Part shown: piece by piece, positions 25,154 to 32,879 of the stretch
Layout: every line of letters starts with the position of its first letter
How positions within the stretch are numbered: the stretch's first letter is position 1
NCBI GenBank assembly: GCA_023390815.1
Contig: JAEWCC010000019.1
Coordinates: forward strand, 95,262 to 159,261
Source: Bacillota bacterium
GTDB lineage: Bacteria; Bacillota; Clostridia; Christensenellales; SZUA-584
DNA: 64,000 bases
Direction: 5' to 3'
Translations under genes and position numbers: made by a program
The notes under the pieces: model-generated
Databases searched by the model: none
Seen by the model: only the letters and a program-made list of their open reading frames with translations
Told to the model about the DNA's origin: nothing

Positions 25154-25228
25154 GCCTCCTTGGTCAAGCGGTCAAGACACCGCCCTCTCACGGCGGTAAC
25201 AGGGGTTCGATTCCCCTAGGAGGTACCA
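25154..25228 (+). tRNA. tRNA-Glu (anticodon CTC)
   Basis: 75-nt cloverleaf. Acceptor GCCTCCT pairs with AGGAGGT, discriminator A and encoded CCA. Anticodon stem CCGCC/GGCGG with loop CTCTCAC gives anticodon CTC, reading GAG. T-arm AGGGG-TTCGATT-CCCCT. D-arm contains GGTCAAGCGGTCAAGACA. Confidence 0.95.
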
Positions 25229-25235
25229 ATAAAAA

Positions 25236-25260
25236 TACGCCCCAAAGCGGGCGTTTTTTT
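25236..25260 (+). terminator. Terminator after tRNA-Glu
   Basis: Stem ACGCCC/GGGCGT followed by seven T. It lies eight bases after the CCA end. Confidence 0.85.
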
Positions 25261-25271
25261 ATTGTATTATT

Positions 25272-25377
25272 TAGAGGAATCGAACACGAGCCTGCCGCCG
25301 CATGCAGCGGATGAAGGCAGGCGAGGCGGCGTGATAGTGAGCGTAAGCGAGCGGAGCGATTCCCCTAGGAGTTACCA
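25272..25377 (+). repeat. Imperfect palindrome ending in a duplicated tRNA-Glu 3' end
   Basis: CGATTCCCCTAGGAGTTACCA (25357-25377, 21 nt) repeats the tRNA-Glu 3' end (25208-25228) with one mismatch. It keeps the T-arm 3' strand, acceptor strand and CCA but has no tRNA 5' part. The sequence before it folds: GAGGAATCG (25272-25280) is complementary to CGATTCCC near the end, GCCTGCC pairs with GGCAGGC, and GTGAGCGTAAGCGAGCGG is a short self-complementary-rich stretch. A second terminator follows, as after a real tRNA gene. This looks like a tRNA remnant invaded by or recombined with a repetitive palindromic element, or an att-type duplication. Confidence 0.6.
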
Positions 25378-25383
25378 AATAAG

Positions 25384-25419
25384 CAGCTTGTCATTGATGC
25401 AATGGCAGGCTGTTTTTTT
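25384..25419 (+). terminator. Terminator after the tRNA-Glu remnant
   Basis: 13-bp stem CAGCTTGTCATTG/CAATGGCAGGCTG (with G-U pairs), 3-nt loop and seven T. Confidence 0.85.
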
Positions 25420-25720
25420 ATATATAAATCTGTAATAGCGGTTTCAAGCTTTTTCGTTATTAGTAGTAGCTCCGATTATCAATTTTACCGAATATTACAG
25501 GATTCATTGTACCTGATCATTATTTTTTGTACCCAAAACAAGCACAATACGAAAGCAGAGATCGTTAAAAGGTTGAAAACCTTATTGAAACAGACTTGCA
25601 GAGTGAATATGCGAGGCAACTTGGTTTCACGGTATATTTATGATAATATGCGAATGTGAGCATACTCCCCGATAGACTATGAGCTCTTTACCGACATCGT
25701 AAACTGGAGGCTTAAAACCC
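25420..25720. other. AT-rich intergenic stretch without a convincing gene
   Basis: About 300 bases. The one open frame here (25402-25659, 85 codons) has no ribosome-binding site, starts inside the terminator and resembles no family I know. I see no strong promoter or RNA structure, only the RBS GGAGG of the DUF2200 gene at the far end. Confidence 0.5.
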
Positions 25721-26068
25721 GTGAAACCACACATCTATACAACCGCATTCGCAAGCGTCTACCCGTTGTACGTCCAAAAGGCGGAACGCAAGGGGCGGAT
25801 GAGAAAAGAAGTCGATACCATCATTTTCTGGCTGACGGGCTACGATGAACAGGGCTTGCAGAAACAAATTGAAAAAGGCGCTGACTTTGAAACGTTTTTT
25901 GCCGAAGCTCCGCAAATCAACCCCAACGCTCATAAAATCATGGGCGTCGTTTGCGGCGTGCGCGTTGAGAAAATTGAAGACCCACTGATGCAGGAAATAC
26001 GCTGGCTCGACAAACTGGTGGACGAACTGGCCAAGGGAAAACCAATGGAGAAGGTACTAAAAGATTAA
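25721..26068 (+). CDS. DUF2200 family protein
   Basis: 115 residues. Recognised from the conserved pattern VYPLYVQKAERKGRMRKEVD, the TIIFWLTGYD segment and DPLMQEIRWLDKLVDELAKGKP at the C-terminus. DUF2200 is a cytosolic, mostly helical family of unknown function found in scattered Firmicutes and proteobacteria. Start is GTG with GGAGG upstream. A hypothetical gene follows 11 bases later, so these are probably co-transcribed. Confidence 0.85.
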   Translation: MKPHIYTTAFASVYPLYVQKAERKGRMRKEVDTIIFWLTGYDEQGLQKQIEKGADFETFFAEAPQINPNAHKIMGVVCGVRVEKIEDPLMQEIRWLDKLVDELAKGKPMEKVLKD

Positions 26069-26079
26069 GGCAGGGAAAT

Positions 26080-26439
26080 ATGGAGAGTTTTACACCGGAA
26101 GAGATTCGTGAAGCACACCGTGCAATATTATCGCTAAGAAACAAATCGGAAAAGGCATCCGGTAAGCTAAGAGAGGGTTCTAGGCAGAAGAAGCAGATGG
26201 ACTCATATGTCAGCGCCGCCGACATTGCTTTGCAACTGATGGACGGCGATACGGCTAAGCCGTTTGCGTGTGAAGTGCTTAATGAAGCTGATAAGTCTTT
26301 GGGAGATGCACTGCGACGTGCCGAGGAAATGATCGGGAAATTTGCTGCGGGCAGTTCACAACATACATTACAAAAAAACAGAATCGTCGCGCTGAAAATC
26401 GCGCTTGCACTGATTGAGAAAGGCAGACAACATGACTAA
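26080..26439 (+). CDS. Hypothetical helical protein
   Basis: 119 residues, not recognised. Charged and almost wholly helical, with no cysteines except one and no membrane segment. The N-terminus EEIREAHRAILSLRNKSEK and the C-terminus SQHTLQKNRIVALKIALALIEKG suggest a helical bundle. It overlaps the downstream VanZ-like gene (ATGACTAA) and follows DUF2200 closely, so it belongs to the same small operon. An ATG with GGGAAAT upstream is used. Confidence 0.65.
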   Translation: MESFTPEEIREAHRAILSLRNKSEKASGKLREGSRQKKQMDSYVSAADIALQLMDGDTAKPFACEVLNEADKSLGDALRRAEEMIGKFAAGSSQHTLQKNRIVALKIALALIEKGRQHD

Positions 26440-26944
26440 AAGACCTGTTATCACCCGCATTGCTGTACTTGCCCTGTTCATCCTTTATATACTGGCAATC
26501 TTGTTTCTTCTGGTCATCCCCAACAACTACCGAGGCCACAATGTGTTTATCGGCGGTCTTACGTGGGAACGGTGGTGGGCGTATGTCCTGGATGGCTTTA
26601 ATCTTGTACCGCTGCGCAGTCTGTCAGAGCAAATAAGCAGCATATTCGCCGGACAGGATGTTGCGCGCGGTATCGTCTACTTGGCTGGTAACCTCGTGGG
26701 ATTCATACCGCTGGGCTTTTTCCTCCCCGTTTTGTTTGTCCGGCAACGCAAATTTCTGACCTTTCTTATTACAGTTTTGCTGGCGATTGTAGTCTTGGAA
26801 CTCCTACAGGTCTTTACGATGCGCGGTTCCTTCGACATCGATGACGTTATTTTAAACGCTGCAGGTGCTTGCCTTGGATTTTGGATAATGCGTAAACCCG
26901 TCCGGCGCATTATATCGTTAAAAGACGCACAACCAAAATCATGA
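26432..26944 (+). CDS. VanZ-like membrane protein
   Basis: About 170 residues with four predicted membrane helices (for example VLALFILYILAILFLLVI and FLITVLLAIVVLELLQVF). The family signature NLVPLRSL, GNLVGFIPLGFFLP and the DIDDVILNAAGACLGFW motif are all present. VanZ homologues are common in Firmicutes; TeicR-type VanZ reduces teicoplanin sensitivity, but most members have no known role. The ATG at 26432 is used; it overlaps the previous stop. Confidence 0.85.
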   Translation: MTKRPVITRIAVLALFILYILAILFLLVIPNNYRGHNVFIGGLTWERWWAYVLDGFNLVPLRSLSEQISSIFAGQDVARGIVYLAGNLVGFIPLGFFLPVLFVRQRKFLTFLITVLLAIVVLELLQVFTMRGSFDIDDVILNAAGACLGFWIMRKPVRRIISLKDAQPKS

Positions 26945-27030
26945 GATGGTACGCATTTTATCAATCGATCGCGCGGATGCTGAAAGGGTAATCGTAAAGA
27001 ACAAATATTTACGAAATCGGCTGTGTTCCT

Positions 27031-27069
27031 TTGAAAATGCGTACTGGTTGTGATATATTGATATCACAA
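27031..27069 (+). promoter_or_regulatory. Promoter with a perfect palindromic operator (RpiB-like gene)
   Basis: TTGAAA (27031-27036), 17-bp spacer, TATATT (27054-27059). A perfect inverted repeat, TTGTGATAT (27048-27056) and ATATCACAA (27061-27069) around ATTG, covers the -10 region. This 9-4-9 layout is the same as at the GreA-like gene but the arms differ, so a different dimeric regulator is likely. Confidence 0.7.
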
Positions 27070-27104
27070 TCATTTCTCGCAAATGAATACTGGAGGTAAC
27101 TACT

Positions 27105-27677
27105 ATGAAAATGGTGAAGGACAAGAAGCTTGTCGTGGGCGCTGATTTCGCGGGTTATCCGCTTAAAGAAGCCGTCGTTGCCCATCTGAAGGAGAAGGGT
27201 TGGGAGATCGAGGATGTCGGCGTCACCGATCTTAGCGTGGATGATACCGATAATATGTTCCATCGTATCGGTTTACGGCTGGGCGCGAAAATCTCGGAAG
27301 GTGAGTATGAACGCGCGCTTGCGTTCTGCGGAACCGGCATGGGCATCCACATCGCCGCATCCAAGTGCCCGCGCGTACATGCGGGCGTCGTCGAAAGCGT
27401 TCCCGCGGCGCTTCGAGCAATCACCGGAAACGGCGTGAATGTTCTGGCTATGGGCGCGTTCTACGTTGCGCCTCAGATGGGCTGCGACATTGCAGACGCT
27501 TACCTCGGCGCTTCTCTCGGCAGCGGCTATGAGTGGTGGAGTAATTTCTACGAGTTCCATAAGCTGTCCATGGACGAGCTGGATTCCTTCAACTATGAGG
27601 AATACAAAGCGAACGGTTTCAAAGTAAAGCATTTAGGCGATTATCCGATCAAGCTGGAGAAGAAGCCCGAGGACTGA
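27105..27677 (+). CDS. RpiB/LacA/LacB-family sugar-phosphate isomerase
   Basis: 190 residues. N-terminal KLVVGADFAGYPLKEAVVAHL and the phosphate/active-site run CGTGMGIHIAASKCPRVHAGV match RpiB/LacAB; the Cys of the CGTGMG motif is the expected catalytic base of the ring-opened sugar. The protein is about 40 residues longer than ribose-5-phosphate isomerase B, with a C-terminal extension (WWSNFYEFHKLSMDELDS). Substrate could be ribose-5-phosphate, allose-6-phosphate or galactose-6-phosphate. Single gene with palindromic operator, so sugar-induced expression is likely, and ribose isomerisation as a housekeeping role less so. Confidence 0.82.
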   Translation: MKMVKDKKLVVGADFAGYPLKEAVVAHLKEKGWEIEDVGVTDLSVDDTDNMFHRIGLRLGAKISEGEYERALAFCGTGMGIHIAASKCPRVHAGVVESVPAALRAITGNGVNVLAMGAFYVAPQMGCDIADAYLGASLGSGYEWWSNFYEFHKLSMDELDSFNYEEYKANGFKVKHLGDYPIKLEKKPED

Positions 27678-27691
27678 TCCGAACGAAAACG

Positions 27692-27725
27692 GGGATGGAG
27701 TCAATACGATTCCATCTCTTTTTGT
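27692..27725 (+). terminator. Terminator after the RpiB-like gene
   Basis: Stem GATGGAGTC/GATTCCATC followed by TCTTTTTG. Confidence 0.8.
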
Positions 27726-27840
27726 TTTCTGCAAAATCTTGATACCATAATCGAAATATACGCCGCTACATACGAAAACAGACTGTCAGCACATACTAAT
27801 CGTGCGGCAATGCCGCGATTTCGATCGAGGAGGTTTTGAG

Positions 27841-28002
27841 ATGTCCAGACAATCAGGTATGTCGGAAGCGCTGAAAACTGAAATTGCGAAAAGACTGGGC
27901 GTGGATAGCGTGGTGGCCAGCGAGGGCTGGGGCGGCGTTTCATCCAGAAACTGCGGCAATATGGTTCGCGAAGCGATTCGCATCGCCGAAAAGTCGTTGT
28001 AA
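27841..28002 (+). CDS. Small acid-soluble spore protein, alpha/beta type
   Basis: 53 residues from the ATG at 27841, chosen because GAGGAGG precedes it. LKTEIAKRLGV contains the germination-protease (GPR) cleavage context (EIA), and GGVSSRNCGNMVREAIRIAEK matches the second conserved DNA-binding segment. These proteins coat and protect DNA in the dormant spore. It is shorter than typical alpha/beta SASPs (60-70 residues) and carries a Cys in the second segment and a Trp (SEGWGG) in place of the usual linker. It sits alone with its own terminator-like hairpins downstream. Confidence 0.82.
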   Translation: MSRQSGMSEALKTEIAKRLGVDSVVASEGWGGVSSRNCGNMVREAIRIAEKSL

Positions 28003-28054
28003 AGACCTCTGAACCGCTAAAGGCTTCAGGCTTTTAGAAGCTCTGTATCGAAGC

Positions 28055-28077
28055 AAGACCTCCTCTAAGGAGGTCTT
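28055..28077. terminator. Perfect hairpin after the SASP gene
   Basis: 10-bp perfect stem AAGACCTCCT/AGGAGGTCTT with a CTA loop. No T-tract follows on the + strand. The 3' arm contains AGGAGG, so the hairpin could also hide a Shine-Dalgarno-like sequence, although no start codon follows it. Confidence 0.5.
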
Positions 28078-28172
28078 GTGCAATCCAATCAAAATGAAGG
28101 TTCATCATCCAATCATAGCGCTATGCCCAAAGGAATACGTTGAAAGGAAGGTATTTCTCTTGGAGGTATGGT

Positions 28173-28988
28173 ATGGGAAGCTACATTTATGTAGAACCAA
28201 AGGTGAAAATTTACGTGGAAGATATCAATCCCGAAGGGAACCCAACGATACTGTTCGTTCACGGCTGGCCGGGCAATCACAATTTGTTCGAGTATCAGTT
28301 TGACGAACTTCCCAGGCATGGCGTGCGGTGTATTGGTATCGATTACCGGGGGTTTGGGCTTGCCGATCGGCCCTGGAGCGGATACGATTATGACCGGCTG
28401 GCGGACGATCTTCGCTGCGTGATTGAAGCGCTCAAGCTGCAAAACATTACGCTGGGCGGGCATTCAACGGGAGGGGCTATATGCGTACGCTATATGGCGA
28501 GACACGCGGGCTATGGCGTATCCAAGCTAGGGCTTTTTGCGGCAGCCGCACCCAGCCTGATCAAACGTTCGTACTTCCCGTACGGATTGCCCAGGCAAAC
28601 GGTGCTGGATATCATACAGGGAACGTATGAGGACCGCCCAAAAATGCTGCGCGGATTTGGCGACCTGATCTTTTTCAATCCGGTTTCCGCGCCTCTTTCC
28701 GATTGGATATTCCAGCTCGGGCTGCAGGCTTCTGGTTGGGCTACGGCAGCGGTTGCCAACACATGGCTGGGAGAAGAAGCGTTATTCGAGGATCTGAGGA
28801 AGATCGAAACCCCTACGCTGATATTGCACGGCAAACAGGACAGGGTTTGTTTATTCCCGCTTGCAATTGCACAGCGTGACAGCATCCAGCATTCCAGTCT
28901 CGTGCCTTTTGAAGATTGCGGGCACTTCCTTTTCTATGATCAACGTGAGAAATTCAATCGGGAGCTGCTGCAATTTCTGATGGAATAG
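28173..28988 (+). CDS. Alpha/beta-fold hydrolase
   Basis: 271 residues. The oxyanion segment is LFVHGWPGNHNLF, the nucleophile elbow GGHSTGGAICV (Ser), the acid is probably the Asp in HGKQDRV, and the base is the His in DCGHFLFYD. The overall pattern, including YRGFGLADRPW, is that of esterases, haloperoxidases and epoxide hydrolases; substrate unknown. The ATG at 28173 is preceded by TTGGAGGTA and preferred to a TTG 33 bases upstream. Single gene on the + strand between the SASP and the radical SAM pair. Confidence 0.87.
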   Translation: MGSYIYVEPKVKIYVEDINPEGNPTILFVHGWPGNHNLFEYQFDELPRHGVRCIGIDYRGFGLADRPWSGYDYDRLADDLRCVIEALKLQNITLGGHSTGGAICVRYMARHAGYGVSKLGLFAAAAPSLIKRSYFPYGLPRQTVLDIIQGTYEDRPKMLRGFGDLIFFNPVSAPLSDWIFQLGLQASGWATAAVANTWLGEEALFEDLRKIETPTLILHGKQDRVCLFPLAIAQRDSIQHSSLVPFEDCGHFLFYDQREKFNRELLQFLME

Positions 28989-29119
28989 ACGGGAAAATCG
29001 ATCGGCCCGACTGTACGTTTTTTGGGTCTTTGTCTCATTATAATACCCGTGAGGTTGGCATAAACTCTTTACAGAACATTTGTTCTATTGTATGATAGAA
29101 TAAAGGAGTGTACAGCGGG

Positions 29120-30436
29120 TTGGACCTTTTCGAAAAACTCAAGATTCTGACAGACGCGGCAAAATACGATGTCGCCTGTACATCGAGCGGCGTCAATAAA
29201 AAAGCATCGCCTGGCGGCATCGGGAACGCGGCTTCCTATGGCATCTGCCACAGCTTTTCGGCGGACGGAAGATGCGTATCCCTGCTTAAGGTGCTGATGA
29301 CCAACGTCTGCGTTTATGATTGCGCGTATTGTGTGAACCGGCGTTCCGGGGATATACCGCGTGCGGTATTCGAGCCGCGCGAGCTTGCGGAACTTACCAT
29401 CGCATTCTACCGTCGCAACTACATTGAAGGGCTCTTTTTAAGCTCTTCCGTGCTCATCAGTCCCGATTTTACCGTCGAGCGCATGATCGAGACGCTGCGG
29501 CTGCTGCGCGAGCAGCACCGTTTCAGTGGCTACATTCACGCCAAAGCCATACCGGGTGCGGATAAGGCGCTCATTTCGCGGTTGGGTCTGCTGGCCGACC
29601 GCATGAGCGTCAACATTGAGCTTCCTTCGCAGGCCAGCCTGCAACTGCTCGCGCCTGAGAAAACCAAGCAGGCCATCCTCTCTCCGATGGGATATATTCG
29701 CGAGCGCATCGAGCAAACCGCGGCCGAAAGGAGAGCGCCCCGGTTCGCGCCTGCTGGGCAGAGCACGCAGATGATCGTCGGCGCGTCGGGGGAGAACGAC
29801 AGGAAGATACTGAACCTTACCGAGGGCCTGTATCGGAATTACAAGCTTAAGCGCGTATTCTTTTCCGCCTATATTCCGACTGTCGAGCACTCGCTGCTGC
29901 CCGCATTGGATACAAAGCCGCCATTGCTGCGCGAGCATCGCCTGTATCAGGCGGACTGGCTGCTTCGGTTCTACGGTTTCTCCGCGGCAGAACTGCTGGA
30001 CGATCAAAATCCCAATTTCAATCCGTATCTGGACCCAAAATGCAATTGGGCGCTTCGCCACCCGGAGATCTTTCCCGTAGAGGTCAACCGGGCACCTTAT
30101 CAGACGCTGCTTCGCGTACCGGGCATCGGCGTACGCAGCGCGCAGCGGATCGTCGCGTCGCGCCGTACGGGAAGCCTCGATTTCGCAGGGCTCAAACGGT
30201 TGGGCGTGGTATTGAAGCGCGCGCAGTACTTTATCACATGTTCCGGCAAACGCCCGGACTATTTGGACACCGCGCAGGACACGCTGCTCGTCGCGCTGCT
30301 CTCGGAGCAGGCACGCGGCAGAATGGAGCAGGCAAGTCTATGGAATGAAGCGAGCACGCCCCGTCAGATTTCGATGTTTGAGCAGCCGGTTTTTGCGAGG
30401 GAGGAACTGCAAAAATGCCTGACCGGGGAGATGTAG
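29120..30436 (+). CDS. Radical SAM DNA modification/repair protein (TIGR03916 type)
   Basis: 438 residues from TTG at 29120 (MDLFEKLKILTDAAKYDVAC), 11 bases after AAGGAG; the upstream GTG overlaps that RBS. The radical SAM cluster cysteines are C64, C68 and C71 (CVYDCAYC, CxxxCxxC). The core continues to ~residue 290 and a helix-hairpin-helix DNA-binding motif (LLRVPGIGVRSAQRIVASRR) is at ~331-350. TIGR03916 members are annotated as putative DNA modification/repair enzymes and nearly always come with a TIGR03915 partner, here overlapping the next gene by 22 bases. The reaction and substrate base are unknown. The C-terminal tail may be partner-binding. Confidence 0.85.
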   Translation: MDLFEKLKILTDAAKYDVACTSSGVNKKASPGGIGNAASYGICHSFSADGRCVSLLKVLMTNVCVYDCAYCVNRRSGDIPRAVFEPRELAELTIAFYRRNYIEGLFLSSSVLISPDFTVERMIETLRLLREQHRFSGYIHAKAIPGADKALISRLGLLADRMSVNIELPSQASLQLLAPEKTKQAILSPMGYIRERIEQTAAERRAPRFAPAGQSTQMIVGASGENDRKILNLTEGLYRNYKLKRVFFSAYIPTVEHSLLPALDTKPPLLREHRLYQADWLLRFYGFSAAELLDDQNPNFNPYLDPKCNWALRHPEIFPVEVNRAPYQTLLRVPGIGVRSAQRIVASRRTGSLDFAGLKRLGVVLKRAQYFITCSGKRPDYLDTAQDTLLVALLSEQARGRMEQASLWNEASTPRQISMFEQPVFAREELQKCLTGEM

Positions 30437-31242
30437 CGCTGATTTCGCGGAATATGAACACGGTAATCTATTGCTACGACGGCAGCTTCGACGGGCTGCT
30501 GTGCTGCGTTTTCGAGGCTTACGAAAAACGGGAAACGCCTTCGGACATACTGTCTGAGGATGCCTCACTGCCTCTGCTGCTTCCGGTAAAGATGATTGCG
30601 ACCGACGCGGAACGTGCCGGTCGTGTGCTGAAGTCGATCCCGAAGAAGATGGGGCACACCGCGTTAGAGTTTATCCGTCTTGCGTTCTTAACCTGTCATC
30701 CTGGAAAGGAACTGCTGATTCTGCAATTCATGCGGCAAGGCTATATTTACGGCCCCGCCGTGATGAACCGTCGCGCGGATGAGACGCTGCATGCGCTGTT
30801 TGCCGCCGTCGATCACCTGACCCATGAAGCGCACCTCTATCAGGGCTTTGTGCGCTTCTCCGAAGCGCAGGGGGTGCTGACAGCCCAGATCGAGCCGAAG
30901 AACATCGTGCTGCCTTTGATTGCGCGCCACTTCAGTGAACGATATCCGGGCGAACGTTTCCTGATCTACGATAAAACGCACCATATGGTGCTGCTGCATC
31001 AGGATGCCTCTGTCGAGATTTGCAGTGCGGACACATATGAGCCGCCCAGCCCGGGAGAAGAAGAGCTTAGGTTCCGCGAGTTGTGGCGGTTATTTTATGA
31101 TACGATCGAAATCAAAGAGCGCCATAATCCGCGCTGCCGCATGAGCCACATGCCAAAGCGTTATTGGCATTGCATGACCGAATTTGCGCGTGATACGCAA
31201 GGAAACAGCCTTGTGGTGCAGAGAGTCAAAGCACGGGACTAA
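30415..31242 (+). CDS. TIGR03915/DUF4130-family DNA repair partner of the radical SAM protein
   Basis: 275 residues. The characteristic N-terminus IYCYDGSFDGLLCCVFEAYE identifies DUF4130. In other bacteria this domain is fused to the UdgX-type uracil-DNA glycosylase-like protein, so it is expected to act in DNA base repair or modification. Other features: GLFAAVDHLT-like HALFAAVDHLTHEAHLYQ, RHFSERYPGERFLIYDKTH, and a C-terminal RCRMSHMPKRYWHCMTEF segment. The ATG at 30415 has GGGAGGA upstream; a second ATG at 30454 would start at the family's usual first residue. Overlap with the radical SAM gene supports a complex. Confidence 0.82.
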   Translation: MPDRGDVALISRNMNTVIYCYDGSFDGLLCCVFEAYEKRETPSDILSEDASLPLLLPVKMIATDAERAGRVLKSIPKKMGHTALEFIRLAFLTCHPGKELLILQFMRQGYIYGPAVMNRRADETLHALFAAVDHLTHEAHLYQGFVRFSEAQGVLTAQIEPKNIVLPLIARHFSERYPGERFLIYDKTHHMVLLHQDASVEICSADTYEPPSPGEEELRFRELWRLFYDTIEIKERHNPRCRMSHMPKRYWHCMTEFARDTQGNSLVVQRVKARD

Positions 31243-31288
31243 AGCCACATTTATTTTGCTTATCGTAATTCTTACTAATATCCATGTC

Positions 31289-31317
31289 TGGTCATCCGGA
31301 CCATTTTGGATTATAAT
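31289..31317 (+). promoter_or_regulatory. Possible promoter of the glycoside operon
   Basis: TATAAT at 31312-31317 with a weak TGGTCA at 31289-31294 (17-bp spacer). TGGTC/GACCA (31289-31293 and 31299-31303) form an inverted repeat over the -35, possibly a repressor site. About 180 bases of leader separate it from the transporter ATG. Confidence 0.35.
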
Positions 31318-31497
31318 ATACCGTATAACGAGTACCCCGATGCAGCATCTGAAGCGAATGTTTTTATTACCAAATCCAGAATGAATGATGGATGACAATA
31401 ACAATATCCTTAAGACCAATAACTATCTGATATTAACGTTTCCTATATAGATAATAAACCCGGGACAATTACAAAGCGCGAAGCGATGGAGGAAACG

Positions 31498-32862
31498 ATG
31501 AAAGAGACAAACGGAATCGGGAAACTGAGGCTGTGGGGGCTTGTCTGGGGCCTGGGGCTTGCGGGCCAGCTTTGCTGGAACATCGAGAACCAATGGTTCA
31601 ACACATTTATCTACGCAAAGATCGCCAAAGACTCCAACATCGTCATGTTGATGGTGATCACCAGCGCGTTTGTGACGACGCTTTCGACCTTCTTTTTTGG
31701 CACTTTATCCGACCGCAGGGGAACACGCCGCAAATTCATCTCGATCGGCTATATCGTCTGGGGTGTGTTTACGATCGCCTTTGGGCTGACCGAGTTTATC
31801 GGGAGCGGAACGGTGAGCATTGTCAGCAAGATGAGCGTTCTCTCGGCAGTGCTCGTCATACTCGCGGACGATATCATGAGCTTCTTCGGGTCCATGGGCA
31901 ACGATTCGGGCTACAACGCATGGTCGAACGATATGACGACGGATAAGAATCGCGGGCAGATGGGCGCCGCACTGGCGACGCAGCCGGTGATCGGGACTAT
32001 CGTGGGAACAGTCGTCGGCGGTATGCTGATTGGCAGCGACGACAATTATCAACGTTTATTCTGGGTGATGGGCCTTTTCGTGATTGCGATGGGTGTGCTG
32101 TCGCTGCTGGTGCTACGCGACGCACCGGGGCTCAAGCCTCATAGAGACGGCACGTTCCTGCATCAGTTTCTTAAAGTGTTCAATTTTAGAATTTTCTTCA
32201 GGCAAAAAGAGCTGGTTTTGGTTTGTTGGACAACAACTTTGTTCTTTATCGCGTTCAACGTGTACTTTGTGCAGATGGGCAACTGGATGATTTATTATAT
32301 GGGCTTCACTGCGGACACGATGGGCCTGATCCAGGGGATTGGCCTGATTGTCGCCATGGTACTCGCGATTCCGGCAGCCCGGCTCATCAACCGTAACAAG
32401 ACGCCTTTTATCGGCGCGGCCGCGATCGTGATCAACATGATCGGGCTGTGGGTGCTTTACTTATTCGTAAAGCCGGGCACAGTGGATACCGCCAATATTT
32501 TCTCCTCAGCCAACCTGCCGCTGCTGTTTGCGGTGTTCATGGCGGGCGCGGGCTATATCCTCATCATGCAGTCCATGACTATGTGGGTTAAGCAGCTGTA
32601 CCCTGCCGAAAGCCGGGGGCAGTTTGAGGGTGTCCGCGTGCTGTTCTTTACGCTGGTACCCATGGTGATCGGCACAGCCATTGGGAACGCGATCATAAAA
32701 AACGGCGCGGGAACAATCGTCAACGAGTATGGCATTACGGAAAACATTCCGACGGAATCGATGTATTTATGGGCGGCGTTGCTGGTGCTGCTGTCGTTTA
32801 TTCCGCTCTATTTTGCGGGGAAAAGGTATTATCGCCGGCTTAAGAGCGAACCGCAGGCTTGA
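31498..32862 (+). CDS. MFS transporter (GPH-like sugar porter)
   Basis: About 454 residues and 12 predicted membrane segments. Loop 2-3 has the MFS motif SDRRGTRRKF. The N-terminal GQLCWNIENQWFNTFIYAKI is typical of glycoside-pentoside-hexuronide-like and SLC45-like carriers. Probably imports a disaccharide or glycoside by cation symport. The ATG at 31498 has GGAGG at 31489-31493 and is preferred to one four codons upstream. DUF2804 and GH2 genes follow with 17- and 4-base gaps, so the three form one catabolic operon. Confidence 0.85.
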   Translation: MKETNGIGKLRLWGLVWGLGLAGQLCWNIENQWFNTFIYAKIAKDSNIVMLMVITSAFVTTLSTFFFGTLSDRRGTRRKFISIGYIVWGVFTIAFGLTEFIGSGTVSIVSKMSVLSAVLVILADDIMSFFGSMGNDSGYNAWSNDMTTDKNRGQMGAALATQPVIGTIVGTVVGGMLIGSDDNYQRLFWVMGLFVIAMGVLSLLVLRDAPGLKPHRDGTFLHQFLKVFNFRIFFRQKELVLVCWTTTLFFIAFNVYFVQMGNWMIYYMGFTADTMGLIQGIGLIVAMVLAIPAARLINRNKTPFIGAAAIVINMIGLWVLYLFVKPGTVDTANIFSSANLPLLFAVFMAGAGYILIMQSMTMWVKQLYPAESRGQFEGVRVLFFTLVPMVIGTAIGNAIIKNGAGTIVNEYGITENIPTESMYLWAALLVLLSFIPLYFAGKRYYRRLKSEPQA

Positions 32863-32879
32863 CCTGAAAGGAGCGAAGC

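Noticed and set aside
25111..25314. 67-codon frame across tRNA-Glu
   Set aside because: It is the tRNA gene and its terminator read as protein.
25402..25659. 85-codon frame after the tRNA-Glu remnant
   Set aside because: Begins inside a terminator, lacks an RBS and does not resemble any protein; listed only as gene-free DNA.
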